From Dendrolimus kikuchii (taxonomy: Eukaryota > Arthropoda > Insecta > Lepidoptera > Lasiocampidae), in NCBI GenBank assembly GCA_019925095.2, contig CM034389.1, forward strand, positions 878,001-942,000: 64,000 nt of DNA. Direction: 5' to 3'. How positions within the stretch are numbered: position 1 is the stretch's first letter; each line of letters opens with the position of its first letter. Under the pieces are notes generated by a model. The model did no database searches, was not told the DNA's origin, and worked only from the letters and a program-made list of their open reading frames with translations. The translations under genes and the position numbers were made by a program. This document shows positions 30,130 through 42,237 of this stretch, piece after piece.

Positions 30130-30854
30130 TAAAAAAAAGGTAGGGAACTAGAGCCCGTAGAGTTGTTAGTAAAGAATTTAAAAAAAATGATAGTTTAGTA
30201 GAATTACGCAATACTAGAATACGCCAGCGACTTCGTTCACGCTTGATTTCAAATTCCCGCGGGATTCCCCGGACACTAAGTACTGCATTATTTAAAAAAG
30301 GAATGTAAGCTATGCTATCCCTTATATATATACTAGCTGTCCCGGCAGACGTTCTTCCCTGAAGAAATAAAATTTAGAACCCGATTGCAGCGCCACCTAC
30401 CGAGTCCAAATGTAGGCTATCCTATCTTTCAAGTCGGATCAAACTGCACACGGTGTGCAAATTTGATTAAGATCCGTCAAGTAGTTTAGGAGTCCATCGC
30501 GGGCAAACAACGTGACACGTAATTTATATATATTAAGATATATATGTGTCTGTGTGTATAGATTTCACTACATCATTGTGTGTGTGAAATATTACATTTT
30601 CCCGGGAGCGGTTTGTAAATTATTCGGGTGCATAAAATTCAGCTTATTTCCACGCAGTTTTCACTCAAACGATAGTATGGCTTACATTCCTTTTTTAAAT
30701 ACTGCGGTCCTTAGTGACCCGGGAATCCCGCGGGAATTTCAAGTCAAGCATGGACGAAGTCGCTGGCGTATTCTAGTATTGCATAATTCTACTAAACTGT
30801 TTTTTTTTTATTAACAACTCTACGGACTCTAGTTCCGTACCCTTTTTTACAATT
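30125..30854. mobile_element. Foldback element with ~180-bp inverted arms
   Basis: aattgtaaaaaaaaggtagg at 30125 pairs with the complement ending at 30854. The arms share ccgcgggaatcc and ttctagtattgc phrases. The loop contains a Helitron-like copy. Confidence 0.65.
30333..30544 (-). mobile_element. Helitron-like element inside a foldback element
   Basis: Starts CTAGCTGTCCCGGCAGACG, shares the cagcgccacctaccg phrase, ends near atatattaag. It lies in the loop of the foldback at 30125-30854. Confidence 0.5.
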
Positions 30855-30951
30855 AAATTTAAGAAGTTAGGAAATTGTACACGCTTGTTTGTTACTTTGT
30901 TATTGTGTGTTACAATGAATGCAGGTTTGTGGTGTGGTGTACCTTAAGAAC

Positions 30952-31203
30952 AACTGGACCTATTTATGCAAAATGGAACCAACCCACATACTGACAGTTT
31001 TGAGAAAAAGCCGTTTTTATTAAAATTTTGCATACAAAAATATGTCTATATTTTGGAAAAAACATTTAGAATATTGTATATTATATTTTCTCGTTATGAT
31101 TTTTATTGAGTCGATAGGTGCATTTTGAAAGTCATCTGCATCCTTAAAACCCAATTTTGGCATGTTTGTGGATTGGTTCTGTTTTGCATAAGTAGGTCCA
31201 ACT
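30952..31203. mobile_element. MITE with ~38-bp inverted ends
   Basis: aactggacctatttatgcaa (30952) pairs with the complement ending at 31203. No coding capacity. Confidence 0.65.
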
Positions 31204-31984
31204 TATCATATTAAATTATTCTAATTTCAATACTAAACTTATACTAATGTAGAGTGTATCTGTTACTTGCTGGCGTTGTGAGGAAGTGCATGTGCAGTGT
31301 TGGCCTTATATCTATACTTATATATAGTCCTATCTAGTGCCATGTGTGTTGCTTTTTTCTTTTCTGTGCCTGGGTTATTAATTGTTAGGCTCTTTGTGTG
31401 TCTTGGTTTGTTTGTGGAGTGTGCGTGTAATAATACAATGCGGTGGTAGTGCGCGTTTGTCGTTAGTTATGTGTGAAACTATTTAGATTTAGTAGTCTGA
31501 GCAAAACTACTGAAAATAAATTTCAAATTTCACCTTCAGGTGTTATTATATATTTCATATAGAATTTCGATGTACAAAATGTCTGAAGACATTAACATCG
31601 TTTAACCGCCATATTTAAAGCTTAACAAAAACGACCATACCCATCGTGTAAAGAGATAAACCAAATGGCAGCGGTGGCCAATAAAAAATGTGTCTCCCCA
31701 CCCTCCTTTAGGCTTGGCTCTAGGGGCCCCCACTCCACCCTTGGCCCTCGGCCCCTCGTCATTGTCGCCAAGTGATAAATGGCCCCTGGAACGTGCACTG
31801 CCAACAGACTTGTGTCTGAGTTTTTTCACGGAGAAGTATTTAAGACGTGACTTATTATACCTTCATAATAAAGTGAATTGTAAGAAGGAATTGTTCCATA
31901 ATGACCACTGGAACTGTTTTTTTTCGGATATGAAACTTCCGACTTTAATGTTCGTAGCCTTAATAGAGTAGAATAGTATAGAAA
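31204..31984. other. Unassigned intronic stretch
   Basis: AT-rich apart from a GC-rich patch at 31690-31800 (cctcggcccctcgtcattgt). No supported gene. Confidence 0.3.
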
Positions 31985-32032
31985 AGGTGGTAGGGTTTTT
32001 GCCCGACTGGATGGCTACCACCCCTGGTCTAA
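31985..32032 (+). repeat. Repeat-A SINE fragment
   Basis: aggtggtagggtttttgccc to cctggtctaaatt only. Confidence 0.6.
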
Positions 32033-32285
32033 ATTAACACGAAACGTAATAAACGCGTACATAACAAAACACTCATCTTGAAAGTTTGTAAAAATAACAC
32101 ATCATACTATAATCCGTTCATAAGAATGTGTCGTGTCTACAACGTGTCTGAACTTTCTACAAAAAACAATAAATTAGATATATTTAATGCAAAACCTTTA
32201 GCTTTTAAAAAAATGATAATTTCTATGCTGAAAGATCACACCTCTACACTTGTTTAGTAATTTGTTTAATGCTCTATTTATCTTA

Positions 32286-33321
32286 GGCCCGCTTGCACAA
32301 CGATCGTCTTTAAATCAAACTTAGTTAATCATATTAAACTGCCTAAATACGTTGTACACAAAACGTATTTAAGATGTCTTGCATAAGGCGGTCTCCCATG
32401 TTATTAAGCTAAATGTATTTATGCCGTCGGTAAAACAGCCAGATGTGTTCCGTTTCACGCGGCGATCTATATTTTCGAACAAACACACGAAATTTAGCTT
32501 TAATGTTGGTTATTTCTCGCGTAAAAAGGGTTTTAAGTTGGCCAATGTCAACTTGACATTTGAAATTTCGGTCGTTTGGTTAGGTATACTTCGGAATTTT
32601 CGGCGGCAACCTGAAGAATGATTTTTGCTGTGTTGTTTTAATTTCAATTTTATGGGTATTTAGCATTGAGATAAATAATTAAAGCAAATAATATACGAGT
32701 GACAATTCATAAAGACTAGTATATTTAATTTATGAAAAGAGGTTACTCAACATTTTTTTCTCCTTAAACGCGTTTAAGGCAGTTAAATACCCACTTTTGG
32801 ATGATTAACTTTGACAGTTCTTTAAACATATTTACCGGTAAATTTTGCGTTGTGCAGGACGCTAATCGTATTTGTAAGTTATTAAAAAGTCAATTACATA
32901 TTGTCACTCGTATATTATTTGCTTTAATTATTTATTTCAATACTAAATACCCATAAAATCGAAAAAAAAACAACACAGCAAAAAATCATTCTTCAGGTTG
33001 CCGCCAAAAATTCCGAAGTAAACTTAACCAAACGAACGAAATTTCAAATGTCAAGTTGACATTGGCCAACTAAAATCCCTTTTTACGCAAGAAATAACTA
33101 ACTTTAAAGCTAAATTTCGTGTGTTTGTCCGAAAATATGGATCGCCGCGTGAAACGGAACACATCTGGCTGTTTTACCGACGGCATAAATACATTTCGCT
33201 AAATAACATGGGAGACCGCCTCATGCAAGACATCTTAAATACGTTTTGTGTAAAACGTGTTTAGGCAGTTTAATATGATTAACTAAATTTGATTTAAAGA
33301 CGATTGTTGTGCAAGCGGGCC
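32286..33321. mobile_element. Long foldback MITE, PIF/Harbinger-like
   Basis: Ends GGCCCGCTTGCACAAC with 33 of 34 terminal bases complementary. Arms of about 420 bases (32286-32700 and 32900-33321) are highly similar throughout. Flanked by TTA on both sides (32283-32285 and 33322-33324), the 3-bp duplication of PIF/Harbinger transposons. No transposase. Confidence 0.8.
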
Positions 33322-33562
33322 TTAATCTATTACCTTATAATGTATCACTAAAACTAATGTCCTAGATTTAAGCAATTATTGAATCACTACTGACATTATT
33401 CACATAATTTCGATTGCGAAAATATAATTTTAACATTGATGTGTCAGCACGCTTGGATTTCAATCTAGATGTAATCATTTACAAACTATATTATATAAAT
33501 AAATTACTCACTGTTATCTGTTGTGTTGTCCAAATAAATAAATAAATAGTTTAATAAGTACC

Positions 33563-33993
33563 TACGCTCACGTATGGAAGCGAGAGTTGGGTATGGAAGA
33601 GAGAGCATGAAAGTAGAGTAAACGCGGTCGAGATGCGAGCACTGCGCAAAATCTGCGGAGTGACGCTCGCGGACCGCGTTCGTAATACCGAAGTAAGAAA
33701 GAGATTTGCTCTGAAAGAGAGTGTCGTGAAAGAATGACTAAACAGATATACAATGCAAAAGTGGATGAATGCAGAAGTCGTGGAAGGCCACGACACACTT
33801 TCCATGATCAAATTGATCGTGTACTAGCAGAAGGTGATGTCAGGAGCCTTAAGAACAGACGAGCGTGCATGACAAGAGTTATGAATGTCAAAGAAGCAAG
33901 TGAGGTGTGTAAGAATAAGCCTAAATGGCGCTCTGTTGGTCGTACCTACCCCGCAAGGGAACTGGCGTGAAGTTATGTATGTATGTATGTATT
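33563..33993 (+). pseudogene. RTE-like LINE 3' end, longest plus-strand copy
   Basis: Reads TYGSESWVWKREHESRVNAVEMRALRK, breaks in frame near 33730, then MTKQIYNAKVDECRSRGRPRHTFHDQIDRVLAEGD...AYPARELA and TGA at 33970, followed almost at once by a (tatg)n tail. The stop lies only about 6 bases from the tail, so this LINE has practically no 3' UTR. Confidence 0.75.
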
Positions 33994-34052
33994 AATAAGT
34001 AATTAAAATATAACCTAAATTAACTAAAAGTATTCCTATTAAGAAAGTTTGG

Positions 34053-34186
34053 CGGCCTCTGTGGCTGAGCGGGCTAAGCCTTTGCCGGCCTATCTCACTG
34101 CAACGCAGAGGTTCCAGGTTCGGTTCCTGGTATAGTAAATTTCGGAAACGTATTTTCTCCGTTATTGGTCTGCCGATTTCAGTTCC
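34053..34186 (+). mobile_element. tRNA-derived SINE, internally deleted
   Basis: Head ggcctctgtggctgagcggg, B-box-like GGTTCGGTTCC; jumps from ctccgttatt to ggtctgccgat, skipping most of the body seen at 48177-48415. Confidence 0.7.
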
Positions 34187-34738
34187 ATTAACACTTTTCT
34201 TGTTGTCTCTATTAAGGCGAAGACACTTTGTTCATGTGGTCTTTATTAATAGCTAGCACATTACACTACTTTTTTGTTTTGTTCATAGCACAAGTTCAAA
34301 TGGTTTTGTCCTTTTGAGCCTTTAGTTGAAGTTATGATGTCATACCTTGCTACGCTCGTACAAAGTTTAGGTGACTTGTGCGCTTTGTAAGGTATATATA
34401 ACTTGTTTTTTAAAAAGGTTTTAAATACAAGCTGTTGAGATCATGGATATCATGTAGCAGCAGAGTGCTAGCCAAGACAAGTAAAACGAGCCCAAACACG
34501 ACGGGTCTATCTTGTTTAGTACAGGAGTTCCTATGGCCACCTTCCGACTTCATCATCAGATCAGCTCCATGGTACCATATTATTGCATTGTCACGCGATA
34601 TACATATGCGTGCAAAATTTCAGCTCAATCGGAAACCGGGAAGTTGGTCAAATTTAACTTGCAAGATTCCACCCGAACTTACATACATACTTGTAAAAAA
34701 TACCCTACTTGATTTCACTGTACTACCTTATTATCTTA
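34187..34738. other. Unassigned intronic stretch
   Basis: About 550 bases without a supported feature. Confidence 0.3.
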
Positions 34739-34951
34739 TCTTATACTAATATATAAAGCTGAAGAGTTTGTTTGTTTGAACGCGCTAATCTCAGGAACTA
34801 CTGATCTAATTTGAAAAATTATTTTAGTCTTAGATAGCCCATTTATTGAGGAAGGCTATAGGCTATACAGCATCACGCTAAGACCAATAGTTTCAAAATC
34901 GGGCGATTTTGAAAACAAATTTCACGCGGACGACGTCGCGGTCATAGCTAG
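34739..34951 (+). mobile_element. Helitron-like element
   Basis: Short full-length copy, TCTTATACTAATATATAAAG to cgcggtcatagCTAG, followed by T. Confidence 0.8.
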
Positions 34952-35317
34952 TAACTAATATTTTTTTGTAAATATTTTATCATCTTCAATTATCGTCAAT
35001 AAAATATAATGGAGTGTTAACAAACAAACTCCCCCAAAAGTTCATAATGACAAGCTGTCGTCGCCGCAGACACGCGTCATGTATTTCTATCGTATGTAAG
35101 AAATTTTCTTTTTGACGACAGGAGTAAAAAATATATAGAGCTGCTATCTTTTATATCTTGCCAGATAAACACATCTCTACATTCCCTTGGGGTCTTTAAT
35201 ATTTTTATACTTGCTGATATCATTCGAGTGGATGTTAGAAGACGTCAAGTTTGGGTCCACGGGGAACTCTTGTTATACGTGTACTGAACATAAGGTGAAA
35301 AAGGTAATTTTCTTTGT

Positions 35318-35601
35318 TCTTTTTTTTTATTGCAGGAGATCAGCAGACAGGCAGACGGCCCACTTGATGGAAAGCGGTTACCATCGCCTACGGACATTTG
35401 CAACATCAAAGGTGCTACAAATGCGCTGCTGCTCTCTTAAGGGAGACTGGAACCTGATCACTAATGCCGAAACACAACTCAAGGTTGTTATGGCGACATA
35501 CTTTAGACCAGGGGTGGTAGCCATCCAGTCGGGCAAATGCTCTACTACCTGGCTGTGGGTAGTTTTATTATAGTATTCTTTCTCCGTTCCTGCACAGATA
35601 A
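35318..35601 (-). mobile_element. Repeat-A SINE with deletion
   Basis: Complete A-tail end; most of the 5' extension is deleted (gtgggtagttttattatag), then ctccgttcctgcacagata. Confidence 0.75.
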
Positions 35602-36337
35602 AAATTCCAGATGATAATTATTCTTTATTTTTATATACACCTACATATAAGTACTTGTGTATGTCACTGAACTGCTAAACAGCTGGACTGGTTTTGATTA
35701 TTTTTTGTGTGTGTGTTTGTGTGGTTTCCTGGTTGATTTAGATCTACAATTGAATCCGGTAAATGGCGCTGAAATCGGGTTCCAGGATTTTGATGAAATT
35801 TATTTTGTGTGTGTTTGAATATGTCCGTGGATAGTTTAAATACACAACTGGATCCGGTAGGTGGTTCTGACATCGGCTTCAAGATTTTTATGATTGTTTT
35901 GTATTGTTTGAGTCTGTGCCTGGATGGTTTAGATTTACAATAGGCCTGATACGATAGGAAAATGTCTACCAGGCCTAAAATTTTCATATCATTTGATTTA
36001 GATTTACAATAGGCCTTATACGACAGGAAAACGTCTACCAGGCCTAAAAGTTTCATATCATTTGGTTTAGATTTAAAATAGGCCTGATACGATAGGAAGA
36101 CGTTTACCAGGCCTAAAAGTTTCATATCATTTGGTTTAGATATAAAATAGGCCTGATACGACAGGAAGACGTCTACCAGGCCTAATAATTTCATATAATT
36201 TGGTTTAGATTTATAGTAAGTCTAATACGACAGGGAAACGTCTACCAGGCCTAATATTTAGTTTCATATCATTTGGTTTAGATTTAAAATAGGCCTGATA
36301 CGACAGGAAAACGTTTACCAGGCCTAATAGTTTCATA

Positions 36338-36605
36338 TCATAATAAAACTACGTTTTAACGGTTTTAAGCGCGGTAATTTTATTTGATTATGGTTTTTCC
36401 GACGTTTCGGCCACTTTTCAGTGGTCGTGATCACGGAAGACAAAGATGTCAAATATCAAAGAGTATTGTTAATGTTTTATTTAGCCTACCGCCAACTTGT
36501 TAATTTTAATTATTTAGTTTTAATTTTGTTTATGGTTATTATTTACTCTATGGGAGCCTATTCTAATTTACTATCGCTTCGCAACATGTTATGGCTTGAA
36601 GAGTT
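36338..36605 (-). mobile_element. Penelope terminal-repeat fragment in a minisatellite
   Basis: Matches the left inverted arm at 5895-6130 (ataataaaactacgttttaa through gttatggcttgaagag). It interrupts the 69-bp tandem repeat, which resumes at once on the other side. Confidence 0.75.
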
Positions 36606-36745
36606 TCATATCATTTGTTTGGATTTATAATAGGCCTGATACGATAGGCAAATGTCTACCAGGCCTAAAAGTTTCATATCATTTGGTTTAGATTTACAAT
36701 AGGCCTGATACGACAGGAAAACGTTTACCAGGCCTAATGGTTTCA

Positions 36746-37270
36746 TATCATAATAAAACTACGTTTGAACGGTTTTGAGCGCGGTAATTTGATTTGAAAG
36801 AGTATTGTTACAGTTTTATTTAGCCTACCGCCAACTTGTTAATTTTAATTATAATAAAAAATAATAATAATATCAGCCCATTAATGTCCCACTGCTGAGC
36901 TCGGGCCTCCCATTATAGGGGGAACAGACAGTATATCCGCCACGCTTGTCCAAGGCGGCTTGGCAGGTTTGACACATCGGTTATCTCGATGTGCAGGTTG
37001 CATCACGATGTTTTCCTTCACCGTTGTTAGCACATGGTAATTGTAACAATATGCACATTAGATCAGAAAACTGACTAAGAGGTGCATGCGTTCCGGCCAG
37101 GATCGAACCCGCGCCCTCTGAGTCTGGGACACGTACGCTAGCCATTACGCTACCACGACTTGCGATTAATTTTAATTATTCAGTTTTAATTTTGTTTTTG
37201 GTTATTATTTACTCTATGGGAGCCTAATCTAATTTACTACCGCTTCGCAACATGTTATGGCTGGAAGAGT
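36746..37270 (-). mobile_element. Penelope terminal-repeat fragment split by a SINE
   Basis: Same arm sequence as 36338-36605, internally deleted and interrupted at 36852-37161 by a tRNA-derived SINE. The 69-bp minisatellite again continues after it. Confidence 0.7.
36852..37161 (-). mobile_element. tRNA-derived SINE
   Basis: On the minus strand: tRNA-like head with an A-box-like tggtagcgtaatggctagcg and a B-box-like GGTTCGATCC, a body with gaaggaaaacatcgtgatgc, and a LINE-like end plus (att)n tail. Inserted in a Penelope terminal fragment. Confidence 0.75.
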
Positions 37271-37345
37271 TTCATATCATTTGTTTAGATTTACAATAGG
37301 CCTGATACGACAGGGAAACGTCTACCAGGCCTACTAGTTTCATAT

Positions 37346-37882
37346 AATTATCGCTGATTATTGTGATTGATTACTTGAGTACACCATGCATTAAATCGGT
37401 TATGAATTGAAAATGTAAGTTCCTGCAGGATATGGAAACGAAGTTTCGAAGTTTACGCAAGTCGAGCCGCTTAGAAATCCTAGTATCATATAACTTGAAT
37501 ACCTAAGGGAATTTCTAGAAGACAACAGACTTCGGGATAGCTAGAAAAGTTGGGAACCTTTAGATATTTCTAAAGGTAAAGTTTTTTGAAGTTATTCTAA
37601 GTTATTCAAGACTGCGAAACCCTCAAGGGTGTGACGACATTTATTCACTCTTTTGTTTGTTGATGATTAAACTGTTTGGTATACTAATTGCCGCAATCAG
37701 AGAACTTTAATAACGATTAATTTTAATGAAAACATTACTTGACACTATGAAAGTGGAATTCATGGAGATTTAACTAGTAAAGCTAATAGTATACGGATCA
37801 ACCGAGATGAATCAATTTGGTTGAAAGGTGAAAGGACACGATGGTATTCAATGATGTTGAATGAACCGTGTTTATGATTATA
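37346..37882. other. Unassigned intronic stretch
   Basis: About 540 AT-rich bases; nothing recognised. Confidence 0.3.
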
Positions 37883-38623
37883 CTAGCTGACCCGTGCGCA
37901 CTTGAAAAGAAAGAGAGAAAGACTTTACTTGAAGAAATAGCGACGTAATTACATTCCTTATATATTATTCGCTTCGCTTCGCTTGACGTTACTTGAGATA
38001 AACCAACTGCTCATTCGGCTGGGCGTAACTATGTTCTAAATCTCAGCCTTTCCAACACAAACAAAAGCGCAGGGTCGTCAGGAAGGAGGGGGTTTTTAGT
38101 GGGTATTAGGGTTGCTCGCTCGTGCAGCAACGCTCGGAGTCTTCCACACTATTCTGTGACGTCGATTGCGGACGGAGCACTGCCAAGAGCATACTATTGC
38201 TGCAGTGTTATCGCCCCCGACCGACGCGTGTCGTTCCCCTAGCAACGACCCAGTTTGTGCGTAAATCGGTTAAGCATTTTCCCTCGCCTCAAAACAAAAA
38301 AAAAAGCCAACTGCTCATTGCCAATTGCCCATTGGAATAACACTTCCTTTCTCAAGTCAATGCTCACCAGATAAATGACCCTGAGACTCATTTATTGTTT
38401 AATCAACACACGGCGAGCAATCAACACATCGGCCTGTTTGTCTCGGAGTTGATATTTCACATTTAACAATATTAATAACCACAATCAAACATAGCCTATA
38501 TCACTTAGGAGTAATGAAACTTTCTATTGGTGAAAGAATTTTTAAAGTCGGTTCAGTAATACAAGAGATTACTTCCTACAAACAAACTCACAAACTTTAC
38601 CTTTTTATAATATTGGTGTAGAT
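37883..38623 (-). mobile_element. Helitron-like element with internal GC-rich segment
   Basis: CTAG end at 37883; the opposite end (ttataatattggtgtaga) resembles the head of the 1386 family. A GC-rich stretch at about 38040-38300 is unlike either end and may be a separate insertion; its gtttttagtgggta phrase also occurs near 49918. Confidence 0.5.
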
Positions 38624-38696
38624 GAATCAGTTTGGTCGATTCATCTAAACTACAAGACAGAAATTAATGAACGGTTAAGTATCGGCTTATTATTTA

Positions 38697-39459
38697 CTAG
38701 CTCTGCCAGCGACGTCGTCCGCGTGGAATTTGCTTTCAAAACTCTCCGATTTTGAAACATTCTTCATTGGTGCTCCGCTCCTATTGGTCTTAGCGTGATG
38801 ATATAGCCTTCCTCGATAAATGGGCTATCTAACACTGAAAGAATTTTTCAAATCAGACTAGTATTTCCGGAGATCAGCGCGTTCAATCAAACAATATTAG
38901 TATATTTGGCTACAACACTAATACTTTCATTTTAAATATCGCGATATCTTTGGAATGAAACGTCCGAATTGAATAATTCAAAAAGTTCTAGAAAGGTATC
39001 GAATTCGTCTTGAATATGGAGTAATTTATTTTGATAAGGATTAATACCAAGGTAGAAAATAAAGAGTTTTTGAAGCGACGGCATTTTAATTATTTAAAAA
39101 AATAAATGAAAACACTTATTGTGAGATAACGACAATAGTTAGACATATGGTTACGTGATATTTCTTGTAGACAATTATATGTTCTGCAAAGTGGTAATAC
39201 ATTGTTTTGTTCTATAATCAATAGTTTTCGCAGCGCACGCCGTGTAAGGATTTTTTCGGGTCATTTTTTTACACCTTGGGTTACATTATTGGACTTTTAG
39301 TAAGGATCCTTAATTTTTTTGAAAATATAATATAGCCTATAGCCTTCCTCGATAAATGTACTATTCAACACTGAAAGAATTTTTCAAATCGGACTAGCGG
39401 TTCCTGAGATTAGCGCGTTTATACAGACAAACTCTTCAGCTTTATAATATTAGTATAGA
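38697..39459 (-). mobile_element. Helitron-like composite, full length
   Basis: Reverse copy of the composite at 46867-47636, including the small-ORF segment and both family heads, from CTAG at 38697 to tatagat near 39459. Confidence 0.8.
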
Positions 39460-39630
39460 TATAGACTTTTATAGATATGTTGTAGTCAAATATCGAAGCT
39501 CTGGTGCTCCTAGGTTTGACTAGTCAAACCTCAGATTTTTTTCGGACGGTAGACTGCGAAAAAGTAAAGACGTATCGCAAATCAATTTATTATATTTTAA
39601 TTGAATTAATACAGTTAATATTATGATTAC

Positions 39631-39740
39631 GAATGTCAAAGAAGCAAGTGAGGTGTGTAAGAATAAGCCTAAATGGCGCTCTGTTGTTCGTGCCTACCCC
39701 GCAAGAGAACTGGCGTGAAGTTATGTATGTATGTATGTAA
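39631..39740 (+). pseudogene. RTE-like LINE 3' end, short
   Basis: Only the last ~30 codons (NVKEASEVCKNKPKWRS...) and the tail. Confidence 0.7.
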
Positions 39741-39852
39741 TGTTATGATTAAGTGATAAAAATTAACTGTCACCTGCTAGTGTTCTCCTCTCATTAATCC
39801 ACTTCATGTACATAAACAGAAAAGTAATTTCGCTATGAACACACTGCAACAA

Positions 39853-40166
39853 TTATCCGTGCAGGAACGGAGAAAGAATACAATTTCCTGCGGCCGGGCG
39901 GCCTGTCGTAAGAGGCGACTAAACAACCCACAGCCAGGTGGTAGGGCATTTGCCCGACTGGATGGCTACCACCCCTGGTCTAAAGTATGTCGCCATAACA
40001 ACCTTGAGTTGTGTTCCGGCATTAGTGACCAGGTTCCAGTTTCCCTTAAGAGAGCAGCAGCGCATTTGTAGCAACTTTGGTGTTGCAAATGTCCATAGGC
40101 GATGGTAACCGCTTTCCATCGAGTGGGCCGTCTGCCTGTCTGCTGAACTCCAGCAATAAAAAAAAA
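39853..40166 (+). mobile_element. Repeat-A SINE, full long form
   Basis: ttatccgtgcaggaacgg to ccagcaataaaaaaaaa; directly followed by the ORF1 fragment. Confidence 0.85.
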
Positions 40167-40400
40167 TGGAAGCCTTCTATAATGAACTTAAAAAAGTTAA
40201 CTGCTCAACATCCTCATCTCCCAATTTTAGTACTTTGGCGGCAGAGTTTGCTGCCATCAAGATCTTTGTCATGGATGCACTACGTACTCATCAAGAACAA
40301 GCAGCACTTTTAACACGTACTGTTGATCATCTAGAGATGCGAAGTAGAAGCAAAATCCTCCTTTTCCATGAAGTTCCTGAGGAAAAGCAGGAAGACACCT
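40166..40400 (+). pseudogene. LINE ORF1 fragment between two SINEs
   Basis: About 78 codons: an amphipathic helical start (MEAFYNELKKV, LAAEFAAIKIFVMDALRTH) followed by LEMRSRSKILLFHEVPEEKQED, which resembles the junction between the coiled coil and the RNA-binding domain of LINE ORF1 proteins. It is cut by a SINE on the right, and the A-tail of another SINE abuts its ATG. Confidence 0.6.
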
Positions 40401-40710
40401 TTTTTTATTGCAGGAGATCAGCAGACAGGCAGACGGCCCACTTGATGAAAAGCGGTTATCATCGCCTATGGACATTTGCAACACCAAAGTTGCTACAAAC
40501 GCGCTGCTGCTCTTACGGGAGACTGGAACCTGTTCACTAATGCCGGAACACAACTCAAGTTTGTTATGGCGACATACTTTAGACCAGGGGTGGTCGCCAT
40601 CCAGTCGGGCAAATGCCCTACCACCTGGCTGTGGGTTGGTTTGTCGTCTCTTACGACAGGCCGCCCGGCCGCAGGAAATTGTATTCTTTCTCCTTTCCTA
40701 CACAGATAAA
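40399..40710 (-). mobile_element. Repeat-A SINE, full long form
   Basis: tttttttattgcaggag to tcctttcctacacagataa; cuts the ORF1 fragment. Confidence 0.85.
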
Positions 40711-41065
40711 CGCGTTAGCCCAAAGTAACTAAGTCGCGGGCAGAAGCTAGTACGTGTATAAAATGAAAAAAGGCCCCAGAAATAGCGCTTTTATTCGTTC
40801 GCTATTGTTTTTGTGGCGTTTAAAAATCACGGAACAATGGTCGTGTTGGTTTGCAAGTCGAATTGTTCCAGCGTACAATGCTTCGGGCCGTATTTCATTT
40901 CGATACGGGCCAAACATTATTGTAGTTGAAATATTTTGTTTACTGTGCCACGGGGTTAAACAAATAATCCACATTTTCGAGTGCTGAATTTTGATTTATA
41001 ACTGCTCCCTGTGCATTTGTTAATAAAATTTATACATGCTAAAAACTAAAATACATAAACAATAT
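40711..41065. other. Unassigned intronic stretch
   Basis: Short frames on both strands (40747-40987), neither convincing. Confidence 0.3.
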
Positions 41066-42199
41066 TGTTACGAGTGTGGGACTCGAAATTAAAATGCCGT
41101 TGGAATTACTATAGAGTTTATTAGAACTATACAAACACGTATAAAACAGGTACAAACAAAATAAAAAAACTTCGTTTAAAAAAATCTACTTCAAAAACTA
41201 AAAAGTATAAAATAGCTTATTTCTAAAACTATGATTATTAATATATATTATTTAAAACATCTTAAAGTTATTTTATACTTTTTAGTTTTTGAAGTCGGTT
41301 TTTTTAAACGAAGTTTTTTTTATTATTTTGTTACTTTTTAGTGTCTAGTTATGTATGGATACGAAAGGTGCCGCGCTCCTTAAAAAATATAGGTCCCAAG
41401 AAACGGGAACAAAAAAGTGTTCGTAAAATTAAAACTACTGGGCCAAACTATGTCAAATTTTTGGGGACCAACTGGCAGCTATTTCGCGTCGAACAAAAAA
41501 AGAATCACGTAAATTGGATCATAACTCTCAGAGTAATCGGTGTACATATGGAACGGAATGGAACTTTTTTCATCAAAAATGTTCTTAAAATGAAAACTAC
41601 TGAGCCAAACTATGTCAAATTTTTAGGGGACCAAATGGAAACTATTCCACGTCAAACAAAAAAAGAATCACGTAAATCGGATCATAAATCTCGGAGTAAT
41701 CGGTCAACATACATAAAAAAAAAACAAAAAAGATCCCGACGAATTGAGAACCTCCTCCTTTTTTTGAAGTCGGTTAAAAACTAGACACTACTTGTTACGA
41801 TCTGCACGGTCAATAACACGCGCAAAGTCCGTCACTAAATCACTTGTCGAATGTACACGTCTTGCTTGTATCGTAATCGACGCTCGACTGCCGATCTCTC
41901 CGTTCGGGCATTCCTTTATAATCAGCTTACAATATGTCACGACCGTGTAAACAATGATTTCCAAGAACCACACCTGGCCACTGTCGGCGCTATTCCCAGA
42001 AACATAATTCTGTACATCTGCATAATTATGGCTGCGAACGGCTATAGACAAGTACAATAACAACAGGCTATTGTCTAATTGCAAATTAAAAACACAAAGA
42101 AAACAAAAGAAGATAGTCATAAAACAGTTTCAACATTATCAGCATGCAAGCTGCGGCAGGTAATAAATACAGGTATTGTATTTGGCCCAACTTATAACA
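41066..42199 (-). mobile_element. Solo LTR (ATAT-target family) split by a MITE
   Basis: Outer ends TGTTAC (41066) and TAACA (42199) with atat at 41062-41065 and 42200-42203. LTR sequence is at 41066-41155 and 41793-42199, with the insertion between. Confidence 0.75.
41156..41792. mobile_element. MITE-like repeat inserted in a solo LTR
   Basis: Begins with an AT-rich inverted repeat (aaaaaacttcgttt...aaacgaagtttttt), then the two duplicated halves, ending gaagtcggttaaaaactaga. It splits the solo LTR at 41066-42199. Confidence 0.65.
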
Positions 42200-42203
42200 A
42201 TAT

Positions 42204-42237
42204 AATATTTTCTTAAGTTTTCACGACTAGTATACAA
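42204..42237 (-). mobile_element. Very short Penelope terminal fragment
   Basis: aatattttcttaagttttc and the following gactagtatac match the outer end of the Penelope element. It lies between a solo LTR and a SINE. Confidence 0.45.

Larger units (their letters stand above)
35928..37345. repeat. 69-bp minisatellite, 9 copies in three blocks
   Basis: The unit contains aggcctgatacgacagg, acgtctaccaggcct and gtttcatatcatttgg. Blocks: about 35928-36337 (6 copies), 36606-36745 (2 copies), 37271-37345 (1 copy), separated by Penelope terminal fragments. 69 is divisible by three, so the first block gives a 23-residue repeating frame on the minus strand (35664-36194); there is no evidence that it is a gene. 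Confidence 0.85.

Noticed and set aside
32379..32621. 80-codon frame in the left arm of the long foldback element
   Set aside because: The inverted copy does not keep the frame, and the element has no recognisable transposase.
34053..34140. tRNA-like sequence with B-box GGTTCG; similar ones at 48330-48415, 11770-11850 and 37090-37160
   Set aside because: Each continues into a conserved SINE body and does not close a full cloverleaf; these are SINE heads, not tRNA genes.
35664..36194. 176-codon minus-strand frame with a 23-residue repeat
   Set aside because: Direct translation of a 69-bp minisatellite; no start context, domain or conservation.
39835..40119. 70-130-codon frames over repeat A, in both orientations at many places
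   Set aside because: They recur wherever repeat A occurs, on both strands and in shifting frames; this is a non-coding repeat.
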